DNA from: Chroococcopsis sp964623815
GTDB lineage: Bacteria; Cyanobacteriota; Cyanobacteriia; Cyanobacteriales; Microcystaceae
Length of the DNA: 64,000 bases
Reading direction: 5' to 3'
NCBI GenBank assembly: GCA_964623815.1
Contig: CAZUVR010000004.1
Span: 62,001-126,000 of the forward strand
Shown here: one piece after another, positions 1 through 7,804 of the stretch
How the letters are laid out: each line of letters starts with the position of its first letter
Position numbering within the stretch: the first letter of the stretch is position 1
The notes under the pieces: generated by a model
Told to the model about the DNA's origin: nothing
The model's input: only the letters and a program-made list of their open reading frames with translations
Databases searched by the model: none
Program-made: the position numbers and the translations under genes

Positions 1-199
1 TGAGCATCGCTTTCATACTTCCCGTCGCATCCGGATAACCTTCATCAAAATTTTGAATTAACTTGGCGTAGGCCATCGGGCTTAACTTGACTTGAAACTC
101 TCGCCCATCAGATGTTTTCAAGCCGAAAACATCTTTCTCCGCATCAAAATGAGTTACATAACCAGCGATGAGATCGGAAAAAGGAAAATTAATCTCCAT
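1..199 (-). CDS. Conserved protein, N-terminal part (runs off window edge)
   Basis: Reading the minus strand from the ATG at 199 gives about 66 open residues starting MEINFPFSDLIAGYV and continuing past base 1. The fragment is a small beta-rich module (residues EKDVFGLKTSDGREFQVKL). I associate this type of start with larger cyanobacterial sugar epimerase-like (AGE family) proteins, but that is from memory and not proven by the visible part. The catalytic region lies outside the window. The next gene on the same strand (DJ-1-like) ends 48 bp upstream of this start, so the two could be co-transcribed. Confidence 0.6.
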   Translation of the reverse strand, partial: MEINFPFSDLIAGYVTHFDAEKDVFGLKTSDGREFQVKLSPMAYAKLIQNFDEGYPDATGSMKAML

Positions 200-247
200 T
201 GTTTTATTACCCTAAGTCATTTGGTGTTTAAATAGTCTTTAATCGAG

Positions 248-850
248 CTAGGCTTTTTCTATCTCTTCAACGAACACATCCATAAATCTATCGACAACTC
301 CAGGATGTTTCCCCGTAATTAGATTTCCATCTACTACTAAATCGCTAGTAACATCCCCGTCATAAACTATCTCAGCGCCCGCATTTTCCACATCACAGAT
401 AATATTATGGGCGCAAGTTACTTTACGCCCTTTGAGTAGATCAGAATCCGCGCATAAAAGCCATAGGCTATGACATATAGTTCCTATCTTTACGTTGTCC
501 GTTGCCATAGCCTGACGTAGGAAAACTACGGCGGGGGCTTGATTTTTTTGCCCTTTGGACACGTTAACCTGATACCTGAGGCGATCCATCGCATAGGCTC
601 CTATGCAGATAATTCCTTTATAGTCACCCGGCTTTATATCTTTTACCTCCGTGGTGACGGTAACGTGATATTCTATCTTGTCATTTTCTGGATTAGAGCC
701 GAAAGTAAGCTCTTTATTTCCCCAGAGATGGGAAATGTATTCTACTTCATAACCCTGGGTGGGGAAGAAATCATTGAAACGGCGGAATTCCGTTCCGTCA
801 AAGTGTTCTTCTATTAAAACACCTATCTTGCCTTTTTTATTAGTATCCAT
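248..850 (-). CDS. DJ-1/PfpI family protein (glutamine amidotransferase-like)
   Basis: 200 residues, about the family's normal size. The nucleophile-elbow signature is visible as GTICHS with Cys126 followed by His127, and an acidic residue (Glu14/Glu15) sits after the first strand where DJ-1 relatives keep the Glu that polarises the Cys. Family members act as glyoxalase/deglycase-like enzymes, proteases, isonitrile hydratases or chaperones; the substrate cannot be told from sequence. It is cytosolic (no signal peptide). Upstream lie two identical 18-bp repeats, each holding the palindrome GTAAATTTAC, likely regulatory. It opens a block of small enzymes (ABM, SnoaL-like, cupin, CMD). Family confident, function open. 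Confidence 0.85.
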   Translation of the reverse strand: MDTNKKGKIGVLIEEHFDGTEFRRFNDFFPTQGYEVEYISHLWGNKELTFGSNPENDKIEYHVTVTTEVKDIKPGDYKGIICIGAYAMDRLRYQVNVSKGQKNQAPAVVFLRQAMATDNVKIGTICHSLWLLCADSDLLKGRKVTCAHNIICDVENAGAEIVYDGDVTSDLVVDGNLITGKHPGVVDRFMDVFVEEIEKA

Positions 851-866
851 CCAGTATCCCTTGATA

Positions 867-914
867 TTTCTATGTAAATTTACTGAATATTTATTGTTTC
901 TATGTAAATTTACT
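867..914. promoter_or_regulatory. Pair of palindromic putative operator sites upstream of the DJ-1 gene
   Basis: The 18-mer TTTCTATGTAAATTTACT occurs at 867-884 and again at 897-914, exactly 30 bp apart. Each copy contains the perfect 10-bp palindrome GTAAATTTAC. The centres lie about 28 and 58 bp upstream of the DJ-1 start codon (850, minus strand). Thirty base pairs is close to three helical turns, so two dimers would bind on the same face of the DNA. The binding protein is unknown. Confidence 0.55.
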
Positions 915-1144
915 TGAATAGCTATATAGTTGGACTAGAACTTAATCTATTCATGTCCGTGACCACATACACAGAGAATTATATAAGCAAAAATTTTCTA
1001 TTTATCTATTTTTATAAAGCTTAATATTTTTTTTGGTTTTTAGATTACGAAAAATTAAGAAATGGCACAATATCGCAAAAACACCATAGAATTAGACGTA
1101 ATAATAGTGCCAAACTTAGAGTAATAGCCATGAAAAAACAGTTG

Positions 1145-1444
1145 CTATAATTCAGTAACACTTTCAATAGAATAAATTTTAATTATCGGCTCTCCTAGAA
1201 TTAAACTGGGAAAATACTCCATAAACTCTTGAAAATGCTCGGTTTCAAAGTGGTTTTGTAAAGATTCCCGATCGAGCCACTCTTCCACGAAAAAAAATAC
1301 ACCTTTTTCACTGCTACTTTCGCAAAACTCATAACTTATACAACCTCTATCCACTCTAGAAGGTGCCAACATATTCAAGGACAGATTCTTCAAGTCTTCG
1401 ATTTTATCAGGTTTAGCCTGGAATTTACCTTTAACCACAATCAT
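1145..1444 (-). CDS. Antibiotic biosynthesis monooxygenase (ABM) domain protein
   Basis: About 99 residues from the internal Met at 1444 (MIVVKGKF). An upstream in-frame ATG at 1495 would add 17 residues that do not fit the family, so I prefer 1444. The ABM fold of about 95 residues is recognisable: first strand MIVVKGKFQAKPDK, central CISYEF, then FFFVEEWLDRESLQNHFETEHFQEF with the conserved W and the H-x-x-T-x-H-F pattern. Members are small dimeric cofactor-free oxygenases, haem-degrading enzymes or quinol monooxygenases such as YgiN. It is divergent from the SnoaL-like gene. Family good, substrate unknown. Confidence 0.82.
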   Translation of the reverse strand: MIVVKGKFQAKPDKIEDLKNLSLNMLAPSRVDRGCISYEFCESSSEKGVFFFVEEWLDRESLQNHFETEHFQEFMEYFPSLILGEPIIKIYSIESVTEL

Positions 1445-1545
1445 GAGTTTAATAGTTTTTAACCGATTGATATATAGATTATCAAAGTAAAGCAAATATC
1501 TAAAAAAACTTTACATTTTTTAAGATTTAAACTTAAAAGTTTTAA

Positions 1546-1571
1546 TTAAATAATTATTAAAAATTATTTAA
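1546..1571. repeat. AT-only inverted repeat in divergent promoter region
   Basis: TTAAATAATT (1546-1555) and its exact complement AATTATTTAA (1562-1571) flank a 6-base loop. It lies between the ABM gene (minus) and the SnoaL-like gene (plus), in a very AT-rich 197-bp spacer. It could be an operator for a regulator of both genes. In such AT-rich DNA a chance palindrome is also possible. Confidence 0.4.
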
Positions 1572-1641
1572 TTTTTTAAATAATATAGTGCCAGTATATT
1601 ATATTTACCTATGTTATCTCAATCTTACAAAATAAAAAGCT

Positions 1642-2211
1642 ATGAAAGCAAGAAAAAATTATTATGAAGGATTATCAGCAGATTATTCCCGTCCAGGCTT
1701 GATTTCTGAAGAAACGGCAAAAAAATTAATCGAAGAAGCGGAAAAGATTATAGCATTGAAAGAGGCGAAACTTCCTGAAATTAATGCAGATTATACTTTA
1801 GAAGAGATAGAGAAAGAAAATAAAGAATGGTGGCCGACTCATTGCGAGGCATTAAGACAGGGCAGAGGCGATATATTAACGGGAGAATATCGAGACGATC
1901 TAACTTATCTTTGTCAGGACGGGCCCTATAGTGGTTTAGAGCAACAGAAAGAGCGGGAAAAACATTGGTGGGCTTTAATCGCTCAACCTGGTGTTACCAT
2001 GTGTTGGCCGATCGTCATGTTTTCTGGAGAGCATACCTATTTTGAATGGAAGTGCGTAGATGATGCCACCAACGAAACTCTAGCCAAAGGAAATGTAACT
2101 TGGGTTCGCAGAGGTCATAGAGGCGGATGTTACCTAAAAACAGAACAATTGACCTTCTATCGAGATGTATTCGCAGCAGATGAATTAATCAAGTTGATTA
2201 CCACTGCTTAG
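1642..2211 (+). CDS. SnoaL-like / NTF2-fold protein
   Basis: 189 residues with an N-terminal charged helical stretch (about residues 1-65) followed by a part resembling the NTF2-like fold: a helix ending in the tryptophan-rich KEWWPTHCEALRQGRG, the strand segment GEYRDDLTYLCQDGPYSGL, and a helix with EREKHWWALIAQPG. The later FEWKCVD and NVTWVRRGH segments look like the long curved strands of the sheet. SnoaL relatives are polyketide cyclases, isomerases or non-catalytic small-molecule binders. It is followed 55 bp later by the cupin gene and may be co-transcribed with it. The family assignment rests on overall pattern only. Confidence 0.65.
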   Translation: MKARKNYYEGLSADYSRPGLISEETAKKLIEEAEKIIALKEAKLPEINADYTLEEIEKENKEWWPTHCEALRQGRGDILTGEYRDDLTYLCQDGPYSGLEQQKEREKHWWALIAQPGVTMCWPIVMFSGEHTYFEWKCVDDATNETLAKGNVTWVRRGHRGGCYLKTEQLTFYRDVFAADELIKLITTA

Positions 2212-2266
2212 AGGGCAAAAGAACGCTCGTTATTTTTACACTTGAATTTATCTAGATTATCTACCG

Positions 2267-4186
2267 ATGCAATCTCACCATAATAATTCTGATCACAACC
2301 AAAACAATAATTCCAGTTCCCTCCCTACCTACGAACAAGCTCCGAGCTACTCCACTCCTAAAAATATAGGACTACCCTACACTTATAACTGGAACGGATA
2401 TGATGGACTACCAGTGAAAGACGCTCCTGGCTCCCTCACTTGGTCTAACTTTCCTGCCGGTGAAGCGACGGCCTTTCCCATCACATCCGTCGATGCAGAC
2501 ACATTGAATAATCCGGCTCCTATTAATGGACAGGCCGTTCCTCCTCCGCAGGATACACAGGGGAATCCCGTAAATCTCACCAGCATAACCACCAAGAATC
2601 TAGCCAATCCCTACACGATGGCAGTTTCACTCGTGCCGAAAAGAACCGGCCCCACTCCTCACGTACACTGGAGCGATGCGGAATGGTTTTATGTTCTCTC
2701 TGGCGCTTTAGATCTTTGGGTAGGCAGTAATGAATATGGTGTAGGGCAGATTCCTGGGCAAGATGGGCAACCCCTTGAAAGTAATTACTACTACGTTCAC
2801 GTTAAAGCGGGGCAAATGGTACAAGGCCACCCAGGAATGTTGCATAGCTTCACCAACACTCAGGATGAGCCTGCTGTATGGTTAACATTCTGGCAACGGA
2901 ATCAGTCTCAACTGCCTGGAGGAATCGAGCAGTTTTTTACCAGAGGAGATATTAGCCCCTTCGTTACCGACTATCAAGCTTCCGTAGATTATACGAATTC
3001 GCTCACCGAAGAACAGTCCAACGCCAGAAAAGAACATTGGGGCGAAACTTTTCCCCTTTATAACGTCACCATCAGTAATAAATTCGGTCAGTATTTAACC
3101 AGTCAGCAAACAGATCCGGTATACGCCAACGCCCCAGGGCCGAATAATTCTAGCGTTAACTATAATATTCCCCTGGAGGCAGTTCAAGATAATGGTAGTG
3201 AAGCTTTGAATGGTTTGTTAAGTTCAACACCCGAACTAAGAGTTTCTCTGAACTCTACAGATAATGGTACGGTAGAAGTAAAAAATGATGCGGACACTTC
3301 CGGGGTAGCTATAAATATTTTATTCCGCACGAATCAACTCGCCGATAATGTTACTGAGGTGGGCTATTATATAGTAGATCCTCTCGCCACTACGGCAAGT
3401 AACTTAGCTAAATCCCAACTTATTTTTTCTACCCTGGAAAAAGATAATCAAGGGCCGGTTTCAGTTAACTCCAATAGAAATATAAAAGTAGAAACAGGAC
3501 AAACACTGGCTTTTTATGTCAAAGATACCGATGGTATTAAACTATCTACAGCTAAGGATTTATCTTCTAACGGACATAGCTCATTTACCGTAAATTTTTC
3601 TAATGGTATGAGTATTACCGGAGAGCTGAACGGTGCTATTAGTTCCCTGCAAGATGTGATAGGGGGTACTCATCTTAATAACTCTCTTCCTTTATTAGAT
3701 ACTCACACTTTAACTTCTAAAACAATCATCATAGAAAGTACTCAAAGCCGGGAAGCTCTCTTTAATAGCGTTGCTGGTTTTTACAAAATTGTTGATGAGT
3801 CTGGTAGCGTAAAAGATCCCCTAACTGGTAACATTATTAAACCCGGAGATACTCAATACCAATCAGTGGCTTTAGATAGTGCCAATAAATTATCAGAACT
3901 AACTTTTAGTGTTGATAATTATTCTTCAAAGACCCAAAGTGGTACTTTTAACGGTGGCTATTTATACGCACCTTTCATACAAGTTTCCAATTCAGAACTT
4001 AATTCTGAATTTACTTACTTTGCTTTCCAATCAGCTAATGCTGATAATAGTCAACATATAGTTTCTTTAGGCACTAATATTTTCGGCTTTGAAGATATGC
4101 CTAATAGCGGCGATCGAGATTTTAACGATTTGATAGTTCAGGCAAATTTTTCTTTACCGCAACAACTAAGCACGATCGCTCCCTAA
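2267..4186 (+). CDS. Cupin domain protein with C-terminal DUF4114 domain
   Basis: 639 residues. Residues 1-40 are rich in Asn, Ser and His without a signal peptide. A cupin follows at roughly residues 110-215: motif 1 has His132, His134 and Glu139 (PHVHWSDAEWFYVLSG), motif 2 has His193 (GHPGMLHSF), the usual metal-binding 3-His/1-Glu set, most like oxalate decarboxylase or quercetinase-type cupins. The second half holds a beta-rich region and a DUF4114 domain ending in FGFEDMPNSGDRDFNDLIV, a Ca-binding-like signature common in secreted cyanobacterial proteins. The combination suggests an exported metal enzyme, perhaps by type I secretion, but no exporter is nearby. Substrate unknown. Confidence 0.8.
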   Translation: MQSHHNNSDHNQNNNSSSLPTYEQAPSYSTPKNIGLPYTYNWNGYDGLPVKDAPGSLTWSNFPAGEATAFPITSVDADTLNNPAPINGQAVPPPQDTQGNPVNLTSITTKNLANPYTMAVSLVPKRTGPTPHVHWSDAEWFYVLSGALDLWVGSNEYGVGQIPGQDGQPLESNYYYVHVKAGQMVQGHPGMLHSFTNTQDEPAVWLTFWQRNQSQLPGGIEQFFTRGDISPFVTDYQASVDYTNSLTEEQSNARKEHWGETFPLYNVTISNKFGQYLTSQQTDPVYANAPGPNNSSVNYNIPLEAVQDNGSEALNGLLSSTPELRVSLNSTDNGTVEVKNDADTSGVAINILFRTNQLADNVTEVGYYIVDPLATTASNLAKSQLIFSTLEKDNQGPVSVNSNRNIKVETGQTLAFYVKDTDGIKLSTAKDLSSNGHSSFTVNFSNGMSITGELNGAISSLQDVIGGTHLNNSLPLLDTHTLTSKTIIIESTQSREALFNSVAGFYKIVDESGSVKDPLTGNIIKPGDTQYQSVALDSANKLSELTFSVDNYSSKTQSGTFNGGYLYAPFIQVSNSELNSEFTYFAFQSANADNSQHIVSLGTNIFGFEDMPNSGDRDFNDLIVQANFSLPQQLSTIAP

Positions 4187-4224
4187 AAATCTTCCTAGAA
4201 ATCTTGATGTTGATGGTGAGAAAC

Positions 4225-4267
4225 TTGTATATATCAAGTTGTATATATCAAGCTTCTCGTTGTATAC
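4225..4267. repeat. 14-bp tandem repeat upstream of the CMD-like gene
   Basis: TTGTATATATCAAG occurs twice head to tail (4225-4238 and 4239-4252), and a partial copy TTGTATAC follows at 4260-4267. Each unit has CTTG/CAAG ends around an AT core, so it is nearly palindromic. It sits 32-75 bp upstream of the CMD start codon, where operators or promoter elements are expected. Confidence 0.5.
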
Positions 4268-4298
4268 TTAAAACAGGAATTTTTCAATAATTAGAGTT

Positions 4299-4649
4299 AT
4301 GAAATACGAAAATGCAGTTTTAGATGATCTGGATTTACAAGAAGGTTTAAAAGCAATAAACCCTCGTTTTGGAGAATTCGTTACTAGAGTAGCTGGAGAA
4401 GTTTGGGGATTGCCTTTAATCGACCAAAAAACGAAAGCTTTAATAACTATTGCTCTAGACGTAGCCAATCAAAGTCAGGTGGGCCCAGGTAGCCCTTTCG
4501 GCGCTCATGTAAATATGGCTTTAAAACAGGGAGCAACCTATGAAGAAATAGAAGAGCTTTTATTATTCATGTGTGCTTACGCGGGGTTTAACAAGGTAGC
4601 TGGATGTTTCGGAGCCTTAAACGAAATAATTAAAAGCTCTGAGCAATAA
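4299..4649 (+). CDS. Carboxymuconolactone decarboxylase (CMD) family protein
   Basis: 116 residues, the typical single-domain CMD length. Recognisable segments are the helix INPRFGEFVTRVAGEVWGLP, the core helix KTKALITIALDVANQ, and GAHVNMALKQGATYEEIEELLLFMCAYAGFNKV with His70. The AhpD-type CxxC redox pair is absent (Cys92 and Cys103 are far apart), so it is more like true CMD lactone decarboxylases than a peroxiredoxin reductase. It is the last gene of the small-enzyme block on the plus strand and is separated from the cupin gene by 112 bp with a 14-bp tandem repeat. Family confident, substrate not known. Confidence 0.85.
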   Translation: MKYENAVLDDLDLQEGLKAINPRFGEFVTRVAGEVWGLPLIDQKTKALITIALDVANQSQVGPGSPFGAHVNMALKQGATYEEIEELLLFMCAYAGFNKVAGCFGALNEIIKSSEQ

Positions 4650-4760
4650 ATATATTGCCTCTCTCATTATCTCTGCTTATTATAAAACTTTAAGTATCGG
4701 GTAGCATTAATATTTTGAGTTTAATTAATACCCGTACTTTATAAAATAAGGAATATTAAA

Positions 4761-5123
4761 ATGGCTAAAATTTTATTAGTAGAAGACAACGAGATGAATA
4801 GAGATATGCTCTCTAGAAGGTTAAAGAGAAAAGGCTACGAAGTGATTATTGCCGTTGATGGTGCTGAAGGCGTGTCAATGGCTATTGGAGAGCATCCTGA
4901 CCTGATATTGATGGATATGAGCTTACCCGTAATCGACGGTTGGACGGCAACCCAACAATTAAAAGCGAACCCTGACACACAATCGATCCCCATCATCGCT
5001 TTAACGGCTCACGCCATGTCCGGGGATAAGGAAAAAGCTCTCGAAGCGGGTTGTGATGATTATGACACCAAACCGATCGAACTAGATAGATTGCTTTCTA
5101 AGATGGAAAATCTGCTTAAATAG
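4761..5123 (+). CDS. Single-domain response regulator (CheY/DivK-like)
   Basis: 120 residues forming one receiver domain and nothing else. The acidic pocket (Glu8, Asp9), phospho-acceptor Asp52 in LILMDMSLP, Thr82 in ALTAHAM and Lys104 in DDYDTKPIE are all present, so it should be phosphorylatable. With no output domain it must act by protein-protein contact. The next gene begins 9 bp downstream and encodes a HisKA-REC-PP2C protein, so the pair almost certainly works together as a phosphotransfer switch. Upstream (about 4690-4741) there is an imperfect inverted repeat around CGGGTA/TACCCG. Confidence 0.92.
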   Translation: MAKILLVEDNEMNRDMLSRRLKRKGYEVIIAVDGAEGVSMAIGEHPDLILMDMSLPVIDGWTATQQLKANPDTQSIPIIALTAHAMSGDKEKALEAGCDDYDTKPIELDRLLSKMENLLK

Positions 5124-5132
5124 TTATTAAAT

Positions 5133-6812
5133 ATGCTAGAAAATAATTTGAGTATTTATGATTTACTTAGTAACTTAAGGCACGAATTAAGAACACCGAT
5201 TAACGCAATCATCGGTTATAGTGAAATGCTTCTAGAGGATTTAGAAGAAACCCCTGATTCAGAAAACTTCTGTCAACTGCAAAAAATTAATGTTGGTGGG
5301 CGTGAGCTACTTACTATTATCAATCAGTATCTAAGTAGCTCTGATAAAAATATATTATCTATACAAGATCTATGTGGGTTATTTGAAAATATCAGGGTAG
5401 AAATAACTCCGTCCTTAACAAAAGTAATTGAAGACTGTAGTACCATTAAAACGGAAGCAAGTGAAGAAATATTATCGGACTTAGAAAGAATTTATAGTTC
5501 CGCTCATTCCCTACAACAATTAATAAACTCGCCCCTTCAAGATTTAGTTAATTCGGTACAACAAAATATTCCTACTATCCAAAGATTTCCAATATCCAAT
5601 CTGCAGACCCATTATCTAGACGCTGACCAGTTTCATATTTTGGTAGTCGATGATAACGCTAACAATAGAGATTTACTATCCAGGCAATTAGAGAGGGAGA
5701 ATTATCGAGTCAGCACCGCAATCAACGGTAAACAAGCTTTAGAAATGATCGGGGCGGAAGGGTACGACTTAATCCTGTTAGATTTACTGATGCCGGAAAT
5801 GGATGGCTATCAAGTTTTACAGGAATTAAAGAGTACAGATATTTGGCGGGACTTACCAGTGATCATGATTTCCGCCAATGAAGAAATCGAGCAGGTAATT
5901 CAATGTATAGCGATGGGAGCGGATGATTATTTAGCTAAGCCATTCAATCCCATTTTACTGAAAGCCAGAATAGGAGCTTCTTTAGACAAAAAAAAATTAA
6001 GAGATAAAGAGAGAAAATACTCCCAGCTAATTAGTAGGGAGTTAGAGAAAGGAAGACAGATGCAACTAGATTTTTTACCCCGGGAAGGTACGCTCAAACT
6101 AACAGACTGGGAGATAAAATCTTTTTTCAAGCCGGCTTATCAAATGGCTGGCGACTTTTATGACGTTTTCTGGCTCGATCGAGATAACATGGCTATAGTT
6201 ATCGCCGATGTTTGTGATAAAGGAGTGGGGGCGGCTTTGTTTATGGCTCTCTTCCGTAGTTTAATCCGTATTTTTGCCGAAACGAACTTACAGAAAGAAG
6301 CTATTATAACGGGCGATAGTAACAGGGATTACTTACACAATAAAGCCTTAGAATCCCTTAAATTAACTAATAATTATGTAGCACAAAATCACGCCGAGTT
6401 AACCATGTTCGCTACCGTATTCTACGGGATTTTAGACACGAAAACCGGTCTGTTAAGCTATATTAATGCCGGGCATGAACCAGTTTTAATTATCAATGCC
6501 GGGGGAGAGGTCATTGATAAGCTTAAATCTACTGGCCCTGCCGTGGGTATATTGCCGGGAATAACCTACAAAATTCAGCAAACAAATATAGACATGGGGC
6601 TAACTTTGTTCAGTTTTACCGACGGTTTACCAGAATCGAAAAACAAAAGTGGTGAATTTTTCACTATGGAACGAGTGTTAAACCTTTTAGAAAAGCCCTA
6701 TGTGACTCTGAGCAACCTGGTAGAGAATATTACGGAACGGGCGATCGAACATATAGGGAATGAGCAACAGTTCGATGACATAACCGTCTTAGCTCTTAAG
6801 CGTTTACGGTGA
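5133..6812 (+). CDS. HisKA-like / receiver / PP2C-type (RsbU-SpoIIE) phosphatase protein
   Basis: 559 residues with three parts. Residues about 8-70 look like a HisKA dimerisation/phosphotransfer helix with His17 in LRHELRTPINAIIGYSEML. Residues about 167-285 are a receiver with Asp173/Asp174, phospho-acceptor Asp217 (LLDLLMPEMDG) and Lys269. Residues about 325-557 are an RsbU/SpoIIE-type PP2C phosphatase with GDFYDVF (Asp341), IADVCDKGVGAALF (Asp359, Asp362), INAGHEP and SFTDGLPESKN. There is no HATPase_c domain after HisKA, so it cannot autophosphorylate. It probably takes phosphate from a separate kinase or exchanges it with the CheY-like partner. The output would be dephosphorylation of a Ser/Thr target such as an anti-sigma antagonist; none is encoded nearby. 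Confidence 0.9.
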   Translation: MLENNLSIYDLLSNLRHELRTPINAIIGYSEMLLEDLEETPDSENFCQLQKINVGGRELLTIINQYLSSSDKNILSIQDLCGLFENIRVEITPSLTKVIEDCSTIKTEASEEILSDLERIYSSAHSLQQLINSPLQDLVNSVQQNIPTIQRFPISNLQTHYLDADQFHILVVDDNANNRDLLSRQLERENYRVSTAINGKQALEMIGAEGYDLILLDLLMPEMDGYQVLQELKSTDIWRDLPVIMISANEEIEQVIQCIAMGADDYLAKPFNPILLKARIGASLDKKKLRDKERKYSQLISRELEKGRQMQLDFLPREGTLKLTDWEIKSFFKPAYQMAGDFYDVFWLDRDNMAIVIADVCDKGVGAALFMALFRSLIRIFAETNLQKEAIITGDSNRDYLHNKALESLKLTNNYVAQNHAELTMFATVFYGILDTKTGLLSYINAGHEPVLIINAGGEVIDKLKSTGPAVGILPGITYKIQQTNIDMGLTLFSFTDGLPESKNKSGEFFTMERVLNLLEKPYVTLSNLVENITERAIEHIGNEQQFDDITVLALKRLR

Positions 6813-6985
6813 AACAATCCCCGCCAAAACTCCTAATAGCTGAGTGAGCCACACCCTACCAGCTATCAAAAATAGCTTAGTTTAATTACCATAGCTGTAT
6901 ATCAAATTCAGTAAAAATGGCTCTCTTGGGGTTATGGTGATAAGAAAATCTAATGAGACAAGCAAGCTAGTAATCGAATGCGCAA

Positions 6986-7216
6986 ATGTTCAAAATTGGC
7001 AGGCTATGCCATCAGGCTCTAGGATGTAGACAGTACAGTCTTTTTGACTTTCGCATCGATCCTCAAGGACAACCCTGGTTTTTAGAAGCCGGGTTATATT
7101 GTTCTTTTTCTCCGAAAAGCGTCATCCCGTCTATGACCAAAAAGGCAGGTATAGGATTAAAAGAATTGTTCGCGGCGATGGTGTCGGAAGCGCTACGGAC
7201 GGCACCCCGAGATTAA
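6986..7216 (+). pseudogene. Remnant of an ATP-grasp / D-alanine-D-alanine ligase-like gene (C-terminal end)
   Basis: The 76-residue open frame carries the C-terminal signature of D-Ala-D-Ala ligase-like ATP-grasp enzymes: ALGCRQYSLFDFRIDPQGQPW followed by FLEAG, then SFSPKSVIPSMTKKAGIGLKELF. This matches the last catalytic strand and C-terminal helix of a protein that should exceed 300 residues. Stops lie immediately upstream in the same frame and no remainder of the enzyme is recognisable in 6813-6985. It is best read as a decayed or truncated gene, though expression of the fragment cannot be excluded. It sits between the PP2C gene and atpI. Confidence 0.65.
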
Positions 7217-7329
7217 ATTTACAATTGCTTAATATTTGTCACCCTTGCGTGATATGATTTTTCTGGCTTGCCTCGGCATGATTGCAGAGAAAGCGTTCGA
7301 CCATTTAGATTAGGCTATAGCTGATAGGC

Positions 7330-7755
7330 GTGACCGAATCGCATCCAACTCCCGAAACCCAGTCCCCGACTGAAAACGAAACGAAAAAAGATCCGATGCA
7401 AGAGTATTACCAACTGGCCAATACTCTGTATAAGTGGACGGTGATATTAACCGCCGTCATCTTTGGAGCCGTTTGGTTTTTCTACTCCCTCAACACCGCT
7501 CTTAGTTATTTATTAGGAGCAGTGGTAGGCTTCATTTATCTGAGACTACTGGCGAGAGAAGTAGAGAGGTTGGGCACCAGTCAGCAGAGAGTGGGGGCGA
7601 AAGGATTGGCTTTATTCGCGGTGCTGATTATCTTAGCGAGTCGTTGGCAGGAACTGCATATCGTTCCGGTTTTTCTGGGATTCTTAACCTATAAAGCCGC
7701 CATCATCGTCTATACGGTGCAAAGTGTTCTTACACCCGCCTCCGATAGCCGATAG
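7330..7755 (+). CDS. atpI: ATP synthase protein I
   Basis: 141 residues starting at GTG (7330). A polar N-terminus of about 25 residues is followed by four hydrophobic segments in the usual AtpI pattern (WTVILTAVIFGAVWFFY, ALSYLLGAVVGFIYL, ALFAVLIILASR, VFLGFLTYKAAIIVY). AtpI helps assemble the c-ring and is the first gene of cyanobacterial atp operons, as here. It precedes atpB by about 50 bp, and the next seven genes lie on the same strand in canonical order. The preceding 113 bp must hold the operon promoter, but I could not assign it confidently. Confidence 0.9.
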   Translation: MTESHPTPETQSPTENETKKDPMQEYYQLANTLYKWTVILTAVIFGAVWFFYSLNTALSYLLGAVVGFIYLRLLAREVERLGTSQQRVGAKGLALFAVLIILASRWQELHIVPVFLGFLTYKAAIIVYTVQSVLTPASDSR

Positions 7756-7804
7756 ATCTGGTCAAAAGTTGTAAATCCCCTGTTTGATAATAAGTCCTGT
7801 GGAA

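Noticed and set aside
6836..6870. Possible terminator after the PP2C gene
   Set aside because: The AGCTAT/ATAGCT arms are only six bases and there is no T-run, so I could not support it.
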